Shown in pieces: positions 35,043 through 43,617 of a stretch of DNA of 64,000 nucleotides. The stretch comes from DATHZQ01 sp965216945 (GTDB taxonomy: Bacteria > Actinomycetota > Acidimicrobiia > Spongiisociales > UBA5794), in NCBI GenBank assembly GCA_965216945.1, contig CBDCGU010000003.1, forward strand, positions 620,001 through 684,000, read 5' to 3'. The first letter of the stretch is position 1; every line of letters starts with the position of its first letter. The notes beneath the pieces were generated by a model. It saw only the letters and a list, made by a program, of their open reading frames with translations. It had not been told where the DNA came from and did no database searches. The translations under genes and the position numbers were made by a program.

Positions 35043-35807
35043 TCACGTGGCCACAGCGAGTGCCGTCGCGGCCGGCACGACGGACGTGACGTCGCCCTCG
35101 ATGCGCAACGTGACGAGCCGGTTGCGGTCGTGGTCGGTCTCACCCCGGTTCACGATGACGTATTCCGCTCCGGTGGCCGCAGCGTGGAGCGGGATGTCGG
35201 CCGCCGGGTACACGACCAGCGACGATCCGAGGGACATCGCCAGATCGGCGTTCTCGGCGGCGGCGCGCGCCCGACCCAGGTCGACACTGCGCAGGTTCTG
35301 ACCGAAGCTGATGGTCGCCGACTTGAGGTAACCCCCGCAGTGGCAGAGCGGCGCCTCACCGGTGCGGTGGAAGACCTCGAAGTGGGGGGCAGGGTCGGTG
35401 CGCTCACCACATGACTGGCATTCGACGAGACGGGCCGTCCCATGGATCTCGACGAGCCTGCTCTCCGCGACACCCGCGGCGGCGTGCAGGCCATCGACGT
35501 TCTGGGTGACGACCATCTCGACCTTGCCGTGCCGGTCCAGGTCGGCCACGGCAACGTGAGCGGCGTTGGGTGTTGCGGAGCCGAACTCCTGGGCGTCCTC
35601 CCATTTCTGGCGCCAGTATTGCGTCCTTGCCTCCGCCGAGCGCATGAAGTCCTGGTAGTAGACGGGGCGCCGCGTGTTCCAGACTCCTTGGGGTCCCCGG
35701 TAGTCGGGAATGCCACTCGCCGTGGAGATGCCGGCCCCCGTGAACACCAGGATCCTGCTGGCGCCGGCGATCAGCGAGGCGAGACGATCGATCTGCGGAT
35801 CGCTCAT
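35043..35807 (-). CDS. cobB: Sir2-type NAD-dependent protein deacylase
   Basis: 254 residues. VFTGAGISTASGIPDYRG is the NAD-binding GAGxS motif; TQNVDGLH supplies the catalytic His region; CQSC and CHCGG give the four structural Zn cysteines, with spacing C-x2-C ... C-x-C slightly tighter than the usual C-x2-C. LGSSLVVYPA and IVNRGET complete the Rossmann part. It removes acyl groups from lysines, consuming NAD and releasing nicotinamide, the substrate of PncA in this window. ATG 35807 overlaps the small membrane protein gene by 4 nt, at the end of the suf operon. Confidence 0.93.
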   Translation of the reverse strand: MSDPQIDRLASLIAGASRILVFTGAGISTASGIPDYRGPQGVWNTRRPVYYQDFMRSAEARTQYWRQKWEDAQEFGSATPNAAHVAVADLDRHGKVEMVVTQNVDGLHAAAGVAESRLVEIHGTARLVECQSCGERTDPAPHFEVFHRTGEAPLCHCGGYLKSATISFGQNLRSVDLGRARAAAENADLAMSLGSSLVVYPAADIPLHAAATGAEYVIVNRGETDHDRNRLVTLRIEGDVTSVVPAATALAVAT

Positions 35808-36229
35808 GTCGCAGCACCGGAGAACGTGGTGAAGAGCACGTACAAGAACGCGGCGATCGTCACCCAGATCATCAGCGGGCGGACGATCAGCATCCAGCCT
35901 CCCCGGCCCGTCAGCCGGACAGCTTCCTCCAGGGGCTCACGGCCGTAGGCATAGGCCTGCAATGCCTTGTCACGCGCCGTCCCCCGACCAACAACGTTGA
36001 AGCGGCTCCCCACGAGTGTGTCCTCCGGCACCAGCCCGGCAGCTCTCGCCTGAAGGGGCCGGGCCAGGAACAGGAGCAATGCGATGGTGAGCACGCCGGC
36101 GATGACGACCCACCAGCCCTCCGTGAACAGCAACGCAGCGAGACCGAGCAGCCACCCCGACCACAAGCGGAGCACGTCACTCAGGTACCTGCGGGCATCG
36201 GCGGCGCCGGCGAAGCCCCACTCCCCCAC
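35804..36229 (-). CDS. Small membrane protein at end of suf operon, unknown function
   Basis: 141 residues with two close hydrophobic segments near residues 22-57 and a third at about 112-135. Between them is a soluble stretch with ALQAYAYGREPLEEAVRL. I recognise no family. The GTG start at 36229 is 2 nt after the sufC stop and the gene overlaps the sirtuin gene by 4 nt, so it is translated within the suf operon. Its linkage to Fe-S assembly is by position only. Confidence 0.65.
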   Translation of the reverse strand: MGEWGFAGAADARRYLSDVLRLWSGWLLGLAALLFTEGWWVVIAGVLTIALLLFLARPLQARAAGLVPEDTLVGSRFNVVGRGTARDKALQAYAYGREPLEEAVRLTGRGGWMLIVRPLMIWVTIAAFLYVLFTTFSGAAT

Positions 36230-36231
36230 GA

Positions 36232-37002
36232 CTACAACCCCAGCAGCGGGTCCACGGGCTCCTCCGGCGGCTCGGCCAATCCCATCTCGCGCCGGATCTC
36301 TTCGTAGCCGCGGTCCTCGAGCTCGTCGGCGAGCTCGCGACCTCCGGACCGTACGATCCGCCCCCGCAGCATCACGTGCACCCGGTCGGGGTGCATGTAC
36401 TGGAGGATGCGCGAGTAGTGGGTGATGATGAGGATTCCGAGCTCGGGACCGCGCAGCGCCTCGACGAGAGCGGCGACTTCGCGCACGGCATCGATGTCGA
36501 GCCCGGAGTCGATCTCGTCGAGTATCGCGATCTTGGGCCGGGCGATGGCGAGCTGGAACATCTCGGACCGCTTCTTCTCGCCGCCCGAGAGATCATGGTT
36601 GATCGCACGCCTGCGAAACGGCTCCATGCGCAGTCGCTCGACGGCGGCATCCACTCGTGCGCCGAAGTCGCCATTGCCGGCTGCCTCCCCCATCTCGTCG
36701 ACGAGATCGTCGAGGCTGACACCGGGCACCTCGACCGGGTATTGGAAGGCTTCGAAGAGCCCGAGACGGGCCCGTTCGTAGACGGGTAGACCGAGGATCT
36801 CGACGCCGTCGACCGTCGCCGATCCCGTTGCGGTGTACTCGTCCTTGCCCATGAGGACGTGTGCCAGCGTCGACTTGCCGGAGCCATTCGGGCCCATGAG
36901 GGCGTGGACCTCGCCGAATGGCACCTCGATGTCGACACCTTGCAGGATCTCGAGATCGCCCAACGAGGCTCGCAGCCCGGATACCTCGAGTGCTTGGTTC
37001 AT
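36232..37002 (-). CDS. sufC: SUF ATPase SufC
   Basis: 256 residues. Walker A LMGPNGSGKSTLAHVLMG (35-52), signature DLSGGEKKRSEMFQLA (about 139-154), where the E-K-K-R variant is diagnostic for SufC, and Walker B KIAILDEIDSGLDIDA with SufC's D-S-G-L-D. It hydrolyses ATP in the SufBC2D scaffold that builds Fe-S clusters. ATG 37002 overlaps the Rieske gene by 4 nt. Regulation presumably comes from the leader before sufD. Confidence 0.96.
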   Translation of the reverse strand: MNQALEVSGLRASLGDLEILQGVDIEVPFGEVHALMGPNGSGKSTLAHVLMGKDEYTATGSATVDGVEILGLPVYERARLGLFEAFQYPVEVPGVSLDDLVDEMGEAAGNGDFGARVDAAVERLRMEPFRRRAINHDLSGGEKKRSEMFQLAIARPKIAILDEIDSGLDIDAVREVAALVEALRGPELGILIITHYSRILQYMHPDRVHVMLRGRIVRSGGRELADELEDRGYEEIRREMGLAEPPEEPVDPLLGL

Positions 37003-37328
37003 GGCGAGTCCTCCTCAGCGGGCAGTTCGAGCATCACGGCGCCATCTTCGACCCGGATCGTGTAGACGGGAACCGGCTGGGTCGCCGGAAGCGTCGCCGG
37101 CTTGCCGGTGCGGAGGTCGAACTCAGAGCCGTGGCGTGGGCACTCGACCTCGGTGTCGAACAGCTCGCCCTCGGCGAGCGACGCCTCGGCGTGGCTGCAG
37201 CGGTCGCCGATCGCGTAGAGATCCTCGCCAATGCGAAACACGGCAATCCGGTGCCGGCCCACCTCCACTCGCACCCCACGCCCGGCGGGGAAATCGCGGA
37301 GTGCGCCCACGTGCACCGTAGTCGTCAC
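36999..37328 (-). CDS. Rieske [2Fe-2S] ferredoxin-like protein of the suf operon
   Basis: 109 residues. The two Rieske boxes are C-S-H (DRCSHAEASL) and C-P-R-H-G-S-x-F (ECPRHGSEFDL), giving the two Cys and two His ligands. It resembles the bacterial ferredoxin subunits of non-haem dioxygenases (NirD-like size and fold). It sits between sufD and sufC with 4-nt overlaps on both sides, as found in several actinobacterial suf operons. It may carry electrons for cluster building or simply be a client. GTG 37328 is the start. Confidence 0.92.
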   Translation of the reverse strand: MTTTVHVGALRDFPAGRGVRVEVGRHRIAVFRIGEDLYAIGDRCSHAEASLAEGELFDTEVECPRHGSEFDLRTGKPATLPATQPVPVYTIRVEDGAVMLELPAEEDSP

Positions 37329-38602
37329 AGCCGGCCCTCTTCCTGCGCGGCGACGAACTTGGAGTTGATCTTCTCGGCCAGCGGAGCGGCCAGCTCCGGA
37401 TGCGGGAAGCGATCGAGCGCTTCCTGGAAGAAACCGCGCACTTGGAGGCGGTCCGCACGCTCGGGCTCGAGACCGCGACTCATCAGGTAGTAGCGCTGCT
37501 CCTTGTCGAGCGGCCCCATGGTCGAGCCGTGCCCACAGCGCACGTCATTGGCGAGAATCTCGAGATTCGGGACGGATTGGGCGGCAGCCCCTTCCGACAG
37601 GATGAGGTTCCGGTTGGTCTGAAATGCATCCGTGCGCTGGGCCGATTCGTCGATACGGATCATCCCCGTGAAGACACTCAGCGCCTCGTCCTCGACCGCT
37701 CCCTTGAGGAACATGTCGGACCGCGTGTTGAGCCCGGCATGGTGCATGAAGTACCGGTAGTCCAGCACCTGCTGGCGATCTCCGAAGTACGCACCGACGA
37801 CATCGGCGGACGACCCGCGGCCCTCGAGATCGACAGTGAGGTGGAGACGGGAGAGGGTACCGCCAAGACTCGCCTCGGCGAGGACCAGAGAGGCGTCGCG
37901 CCCCACGGAGGCGCGGCCATGTGCGATCGAGGTCGCACTCCTGCCGAGTTCCTGGACAACCGAGAGCTTGACGTTCGATGCGTTGCCGGCCACCACCTCG
38001 AGCCGTGGTACGACGAGGGAGCGGACGTCGGCCGGGGATCGCAGCAACACGACGACGGACGCCACAGCCGCCTCGCCGGCGACCACAACGATGCGGGGAA
38101 ACGAGACGGTCCCCGGGGTCTGGGTGCGGACATCGATCAGCACCGTGCCGCCGGCGACGCCCTTCGGAACGTGGACAACGGCGCCGTCGGTTCCGAATGC
38201 ATCGTGGGCTGCGGCGAACAAGTCGACATCGGAGGGAACCCGGCTCGGGGCGGCGGCCTCGAGAGCCGCATCCACCGCATCGGGCGTCGCCCGCAGCGGC
38301 CCGAACCACTGCCCGGTGCGATCGCCGGTGACGTCGGTGGTGGCACCGTCGACAACGGTGACGATGTTCTGGGCGCCGACCAGAACTTGGGGCTGCGCCG
38401 CACCCGTGTCGCCGTCGGGAGGGTCGGCCAGACCAAAGTCGTCGAGGACGAAGTCGAGGTCGATGTAGCGCCACAGTTCCTCCGCCGAGGTGGGCATCGA
38501 CAGCTTCTCGTAGTGGTCGTGAGCGGTGCGGCGCAGATCGCTGCGCCAATCCGGCTCTGCCGTTGCGGCGCGGGCGACCGCGGCTGCATCGAGTGGGTTC
38601 AC
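37325..38602 (-). CDS. sufD: SUF scaffold protein SufD
   Basis: 425 residues. The C-terminal half carries the SufB/D beta-helix with RCGHGSTMGPLDKEQRYYLM and the SRGLEPERADRL end. TRSDMFLKGAVEDEALSVF is also diagnostic. The N-terminal helical part (about 1-90) is poorly conserved as usual. SufD pairs with SufB in the SufBC2D scaffold and helps iron entry. GTG 38602 is chosen, with GGAGCGAG upstream; the longer open frame from 38665 runs through a terminator-like hairpin. First gene of sufD-Rieske-sufC-membrane protein-cobB. Confidence 0.93.
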   Translation of the reverse strand: MNPLDAAAVARAATAEPDWRSDLRRTAHDHYEKLSMPTSAEELWRYIDLDFVLDDFGLADPPDGDTGAAQPQVLVGAQNIVTVVDGATTDVTGDRTGQWFGPLRATPDAVDAALEAAAPSRVPSDVDLFAAAHDAFGTDGAVVHVPKGVAGGTVLIDVRTQTPGTVSFPRIVVVAGEAAVASVVVLLRSPADVRSLVVPRLEVVAGNASNVKLSVVQELGRSATSIAHGRASVGRDASLVLAEASLGGTLSRLHLTVDLEGRGSSADVVGAYFGDRQQVLDYRYFMHHAGLNTRSDMFLKGAVEDEALSVFTGMIRIDESAQRTDAFQTNRNLILSEGAAAQSVPNLEILANDVRCGHGSTMGPLDKEQRYYLMSRGLEPERADRLQVRGFFQEALDRFPHPELAAPLAEKINSKFVAAQEEGRL

Positions 38603-38662
38603 GTGGGTTCTCGCTCCGATGGGGGGAACTCCGGGAAGGATACCCCCACCCGCGATCCCACC

Positions 38663-38763
38663 CAAAAAGGCCGGACATTGGCTTTGTGTTGTCCGGGAGG
38701 GGAGCTACCGTCCCGGGCTGCCCGGTCACGAGTAGGGCATTTCGGGCAGGGAAGCGTGACCGG
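38663..38763 (-). promoter_or_regulatory. Structured leader of sufD with terminator and overlapping anti-terminator-like hairpins
   Basis: On the minus strand, hairpin T pairs CCGGACA (38696-38690) with TGTCCGG (38677-38671) and is followed by CC-TTTTT-GG (38670-38663), a good intrinsic terminator. Hairpin A pairs CCGGGA (38716-38711) with TCCCGG (38698-38693); it shares four bases with T, so they exclude each other. Further upstream CCGGTCACG/CGTGACCGG (38763-38755 with 38730-38722) forms a perfect 9-bp stem. This is an attenuator or riboswitch-like layout about 60-160 nt before the sufD start. Read on the plus strand the same stems lie in the leader of the M23 peptidase gene, so the direction is not certain. 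Confidence 0.5.
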
Positions 38764-38792
38764 TTCGTCGCCGTCAAAAGGCCAGGAGATCC

Positions 38793-39554
38793 ATGAGAAC
38801 ACCTCGAATTCTGCTCGCGCTCGTCGCCCTCCTCGCAGGGGGGCACCTCATCGTCGGCCCGGGCGCCCTGCCCGCTGCCCAAGCTGCCGACGACGTCACA
38901 CTGACCTGCTTCCCCCACGGGGCGGCAGAGACGGTTTACGACGACACCTGGGGAGCGTCGCGCTCCGGTGGTCGTGGCCATCGCGGCACCGACATCATGA
39001 GCGACAAGGGCGTGGAGGTGCTCGCTGTCGCGGACGGAGTCGTGGAGACGCTCGGCAACGGTCCCCGCTCCGGCTACTACATCAGGCTCGTCCATGCCGG
39101 TGGGTGGGAGTCGTGGTACATGCACCTCGCCAATGACACGCCCGGAACCGACGACGGTCGCGGAGGCGAGGCCACCGCCTACGCCGATGGCCTCGACGAG
39201 GGCGACGTCGTCGCCGCCGGCCAGCTGATCGGATATGTCGGCGACTCGGGCAATGCCGAATGGACGGGATCACACACCCATTTCGAGCTGCACATCGACG
39301 GACGGGCCGTCAACCCATACGACCATCTGGTCGAAGCCGATGCCCGAATGCAGAATCTCCTGAAACTGGTCGCCGGCTATGCGACGCTGTCTGCCCACGA
39401 CCTCGACGAAACCGGCACAGGAGGGCTATGGGGTGCACTCATCGAGGCCGGTGGTGTCGAGTGCCTCCCGAGCGCCTTCAAAAAGGCCATCGAACATCTC
39501 TTCGGTGAGCTTCCCGGTGAAGGTGTTCTGCTGACTCGGGTGGTAACCCGCTAG
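38793..39554 (+). CDS. Secreted M23-type (LytM) metallopeptidase
   Basis: 253 residues. A signal peptide (about 1-31) ends near LPAAQAAD. The domain shows GHRGTDIMSDKG (the first Zn His with H-x3-D), LVHAGGWESWYMHL and THTHFELHIDG with the H-x-H pair of LytM/lysostaphin-type enzymes. These cut peptide bonds in peptidoglycan or act as activators if degenerate; here the Zn ligands appear intact. The last ~43 residues lie antisense over the end of the UdgB gene, so they probably arose by loss of an earlier stop. AGGAG stands 7 nt before ATG 38793. Confidence 0.85.
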   Translation: MRTPRILLALVALLAGGHLIVGPGALPAAQAADDVTLTCFPHGAAETVYDDTWGASRSGGRGHRGTDIMSDKGVEVLAVADGVVETLGNGPRSGYYIRLVHAGGWESWYMHLANDTPGTDDGRGGEATAYADGLDEGDVVAAGQLIGYVGDSGNAEWTGSHTHFELHIDGRAVNPYDHLVEADARMQNLLKLVAGYATLSAHDLDETGTGGLWGALIEAGGVECLPSAFKKAIEHLFGELPGEGVLLTRVVTR

Positions 39555-40133
39555 CAGCGTCACGCCGCTCGCCCTCACGAGCGCACCGTGGGCGAAGGCC
39601 GGCCGCGGCACGGGCAATGACATGCCGAGCCGGCGGAGAGCTCGCCACACACTCACGTAGGCGAACTGTCCGAGGCAAACGATCACCTGCTTGCCGGCGA
39701 GCAGTGCGAGCTCAGCGTCGAGCCACCTCCCGCACGCATCGCGCTCGGTGGGGCTGGGTCGGTTGGCGGGCGGGGCACACCGCACCGCTCCGGTGATCCA
39801 CACGTCGGTGAGTTGGAGCCCGTCGTCGAGATGCGTCGAATCCGGCTGGTTGGAGAAGCCCGCTCGCCAGAGCGACCGAAACAGCCACGCGCCGCTCCGG
39901 TCGCCGGTGAACATCCGTCCGGTGCGATTGGCGCCGTGGGCCCCCGGGGCCAGACCGACGACCACGATCCGGGCATCTGGATCGCCGAACCCTGGCACCG
40001 GCGATCCCCAGTAGGTCTCGTCGGCGTATGCGGCCCGGCGCTCGCGAGCCACCTGCTCACGCCATGCGACCAGCCGCGGGCAGGCAGTGCAGGCGATGAG
40101 GTCGGCACTGAGGGTGGCCAGGCCCTCGTTCAC
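39426..40133 (-). CDS. udgB: Uracil-DNA glycosylase family 5 (UdgB)
   Basis: 235 residues. Four cysteines suited to a [4Fe-4S] cluster are present: CTAC (15, 18), VRCAPP (119) and VIVCLG (153). Motif 1 is VVVGLAPGAHGANRTGRMFTGD (split here at GLAPGAHGANRTGR), the family 5 form without the usual catalytic Asp, and motif 2 is LLAGYHPSQQNT. It removes uracil, and in this family also hypoxanthine, from DNA. GTG 40133 overlaps the upstream lipoprotein stop by 4 nt. The 3' 129 nt overlap the convergent M23 gene. Confidence 0.9.
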   Translation of the reverse strand: MNEGLATLSADLIACTACPRLVAWREQVARERRAAYADETYWGSPVPGFGDPDARIVVVGLAPGAHGANRTGRMFTGDRSGAWLFRSLWRAGFSNQPDSTHLDDGLQLTDVWITGAVRCAPPANRPSPTERDACGRWLDAELALLAGKQVIVCLGQFAYVSVWRALRRLGMSLPVPRPAFAHGALVRASGVTLLAGYHPSQQNTFTGKLTEEMFDGLFEGAREALDTTGLDECTP

Positions 40134-41641
40134 TCTGGGCGCAGGAAGCTCAAGTCGTACTGCGTGTTCGCCGACCAGATCATCCAGCCCAGCTCGCGCT
40201 CCTCCACGACATCCTGGACGGCCATGATCTCGGCCGCATTGAGCTGCCACGTCTGGATCCAAGGCCGGTAGATCGAGAATCCTTGCTGCCGGGGAATCCC
40301 ACCGTCGAGAGCGAGGGTCACGAGCTCGACCGGGTGCTCGTTCGGGTTGGCGAACCCACCCCAGCCGCGGCCATAGGTGTACGTGTAGATCATCGGGCTC
40401 AAGACGTCGACGGTGGTCGAGAGCACCTCGGGGCGCTGGCCGATGCCCTCGTCGAGATCGCTGGTCAGGGTGATGGCGAAGATGTCCGCCGCCACCGCAC
40501 ATCCGAGGGGGTTGAGCCGGGCGTGCGCCTCTTCCAGGAACGCCTTGATGGTGGCGGTACGCACCTCGGGGTTGTAGCCACCGTCCACCTCGATGGTCGA
40601 GATGTCGCCGTCGGAGGGGAATCGCACGTAATCGAACTGGATCTCGTCGAATCCCAGCTCGCACGCCTCGATGGCGAGCGCAAGCGGATACTCCCAAGCG
40701 CCACGATCGGTGGCGTCCAGCCAACCAACACCCTTGTCGTTGCGCCAGACGCCGCCGGTGCTCGTATCCCGCACCGCCAGGTCGGGGCGAGCTCTGGAGA
40801 GGAAATCATCCTGGAAGGTCGTGACCCGGGTGATCTTGTAGAGCCCGTGGGCATCCATGTCGGCAATGATCTGCTCGACGTCGTAGAGGAAGTTGGTGTT
40901 GAGGGCGCCGATCTCGGCCACGGTCGGGACCGAGCTCTCGTGGTACACCCATCCGCCCTCGTCCTTCGTGTCGATCACGAACGCATTGACAACGGTCTCG
41001 TCGGCGAGGGCCAGCAGCTCCGACCACACGGCAGGGTCGGCCGCCTTGTCGCCGCTCACCCGCAGCGCCCGAATGTCCTTCGGCTCCATCTGGATCTGCA
41101 CGCCCAGGGCCTCGCCGTCCCACGTGGCGGTGGCGGGCTCCCACGCCGGGCGGCTGGCGGTGATCTCGCCGGGTACGGCGCGGGCGAGCCGGAAGGTCCC
41201 GGTGTCGTCGGTCACGGCCATGCTGCCGTTCATCTCGACGGTCGTGGCGGGCAGCAGCCGGCCGTCCGGCCCCACGACCGTGCCTTCGAGGATGCGCGGC
41301 TCGATGGTGATCTCCAGAACACCATCTGTCTCGGACGGGAACTCGGCAACTGAGCCCGCGGTGGCCGAGAATCCGGGAGCAGCCACTGCGTATTGCACGA
41401 GGGCGTCGCCCCAATCGAGGGCGATCGTCCCGCTCTCGTCTGTGACCAGGACGTCCCGATCGACGGTGACGTCGGCGCCCGCAACGGGCGTCCCGTCGTC
41501 GCCGGCGATGACGACGATGCTGAGCACGGGTGCCGGCGGCTCGGGATTGAGGGCAGGATCTCCTGCCACGAGCACGGCGGAGCTCGCACACGCCGAGGTG
41601 ACGAGCGCCAGCCCGGCGATCAGAAGGGGAATTCGTCGCAT
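40130..41641 (-). CDS. Putative glycoside hydrolase lipoprotein (GH13-like/DUF4015)
   Basis: 503 residues. A lipobox-like ALVTSAC ending at Cys18 follows a short signal peptide. Residues about 35-185 look like two carboxypeptidase-regulatory/beta-sandwich domains (GTPVAGADVTVD, GTVVGPDGRLLPATTVEM). Residues about 190-500 match the putative glycoside hydrolase family DUF4015: WDGEALGVQIQM and FVIDTKDEGGWVYHES near the start, then GFDEIQFDYVRFPSDG with acidic residues at the likely active site, and SPMIYTYTYGRGWGGF. It is probably anchored outside the cell and acts on a glycan. The start ATG is at 41641. Confidence 0.82.
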   Translation of the reverse strand: MRRIPLLIAGLALVTSACASSAVLVAGDPALNPEPPAPVLSIVVIAGDDGTPVAGADVTVDRDVLVTDESGTIALDWGDALVQYAVAAPGFSATAGSVAEFPSETDGVLEITIEPRILEGTVVGPDGRLLPATTVEMNGSMAVTDDTGTFRLARAVPGEITASRPAWEPATATWDGEALGVQIQMEPKDIRALRVSGDKAADPAVWSELLALADETVVNAFVIDTKDEGGWVYHESSVPTVAEIGALNTNFLYDVEQIIADMDAHGLYKITRVTTFQDDFLSRARPDLAVRDTSTGGVWRNDKGVGWLDATDRGAWEYPLALAIEACELGFDEIQFDYVRFPSDGDISTIEVDGGYNPEVRTATIKAFLEEAHARLNPLGCAVAADIFAITLTSDLDEGIGQRPEVLSTTVDVLSPMIYTYTYGRGWGGFANPNEHPVELVTLALDGGIPRQQGFSIYRPWIQTWQLNAAEIMAVQDVVEERELGWMIWSANTQYDLSFLRPE

Positions 41642-41775
41642 GTTCTCCAGCTCGTGACCTTCGAGTAGACCAACCCCGAAGAGGTCGACCCGAAGGGTAG
41701 TGCCCTTCGTGACGGAAACGGGCCGTCGACGCAGGCCGCACGGTCACGAACAACCCTCCGGACGCAACGAACCCG

Positions 41776-41804
41776 TTGCCAGATGGGCCTTCTGGTGATA
41801 AGTT
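41776..41804 (+). promoter_or_regulatory. Sigma70-type promoter of the sigma factor gene
   Basis: TTGCCA (41776-41781) and TAAGTT (41799-41804) are separated by exactly 17 bp. The expected start of transcription is about 41811, some 43 nt before GTG 41854. This is the clearest housekeeping-type promoter in the window. Confidence 0.65.
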
Positions 41805-41853
41805 CCGCCGGTCCCAAGAGAGAACCTTTCGATTCGGTCGAAGAGGGGGACCA

Positions 41854-42786
<933 letters not shown>

Positions 42787-42918
42787 CGGACCGAGCGCAT
42801 CAGCTGCGAGCGAGTGGTTGGGCGCCTTCTGCGATTCGTGCGTACCTCACCGCGGAACCGTGCACCCAGATACGCAAGAACGGAACGCCACCGCGGGGCT
42901 GCCGACCACCGAGCGCGG

Positions 42919-43578
42919 TCAGAAGAGCCGCAACATGGGCGAGTCGATGCCGCGCAGGACGTCGTAATCCACCTCGTGCCAGCCAATGCCACGGTCTTCG
43001 GCAAGCGTGCGCGCCTGGGGCTTCACCTGCTGGGCCACGAAGATTCCTCGGACCGGGGCCAGCCGTTCGTCGCGGTTGAGGAACTCGAGGTACCGGGTGA
43101 GCTGTTCCACGCCGTCGATCTCACCGCGTCGCTTCACCTCGACCGCCACGGTCACTCCTGAGGCATCGCGGCACAACAGGTCGACGGGTCCGATGGGTGT
43201 TGGGTACTCACGCCGCACCAGTTCGAGCCCCCCTTCGATCTCCTCGGGCGTCTCGGCGAGAAGGCGCTGCAGCTCCGACTCCACACCGTCTTTCTGGAGA
43301 CCCGGGTCGTCGCCCATCTCGACGGACGTCTCGAAGTGGATGTCGGCGAACGTGATGGTCAGCCTCTCCCCTTTGGGATTCGTGACGACCCAGCGATCCT
43401 CCTCCTCGGTGAGATGGTTCGGTGCGTTCATCCAGTTGAGTGGCTTGTATGCGCCGCCATCGGCATGCACGGCGACGCAGCCGTCGGCCTTGACCATCAC
43501 GAGCCGGGTGGCCATGGGGAGGTGGGCGGTGAGACGGCCGTCGTAGTCGACGGTGCAATCTGCCACGACGATGCGCAT
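42919..43578 (-). CDS. nucS: Mismatch-specific endonuclease NucS/EndoMS
   Basis: 219 residues, family length. The N-terminal DNA-binding/dimerisation domain starts MRIVVADCTVDYDGRLTAHL. The C-terminal RecB-like nuclease domain has GPVDLLCRDASG and VAVEVKRRGEIDGVEQLTRY, giving the D-(x)n-E-x-K active site. It ends GIDSPMLRLF; NucS proteins often end in a short tail that contacts the sliding clamp (consensus about LRLF). It cuts both strands at G-T, G-G and T-T mismatches and replaces MutS/MutL in most Actinobacteria. ATG 43578 is preferred to 43602. Confidence 0.94.
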   Translation of the reverse strand: MRIVVADCTVDYDGRLTAHLPMATRLVMVKADGCVAVHADGGAYKPLNWMNAPNHLTEEEDRWVVTNPKGERLTITFADIHFETSVEMGDDPGLQKDGVESELQRLLAETPEEIEGGLELVRREYPTPIGPVDLLCRDASGVTVAVEVKRRGEIDGVEQLTRYLEFLNRDERLAPVRGIFVAQQVKPQARTLAEDRGIGWHEVDYDVLRGIDSPMLRLF

Positions 43579-43617
43579 GGTGGCGCAGCGTAGCGCCACC
43601 ATGCGCTCGCTCGACGC

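Noticed and set aside
38671..38763. c-di-AMP (ydaO-type) riboswitch of the M23 gene
   Set aside because: Attractive by gene context, but I could not match the conserved GGGGUGAAU and CUAACCUCGUAGGCG-like cores, and the T-tract favours the minus strand.
41776..41853. Longer N-terminus of the sigma factor from TTG 41776
   Set aside because: The TTG is the -35 box of a well-spaced promoter and no SD precedes it; GTG 41854 has a strong SD.
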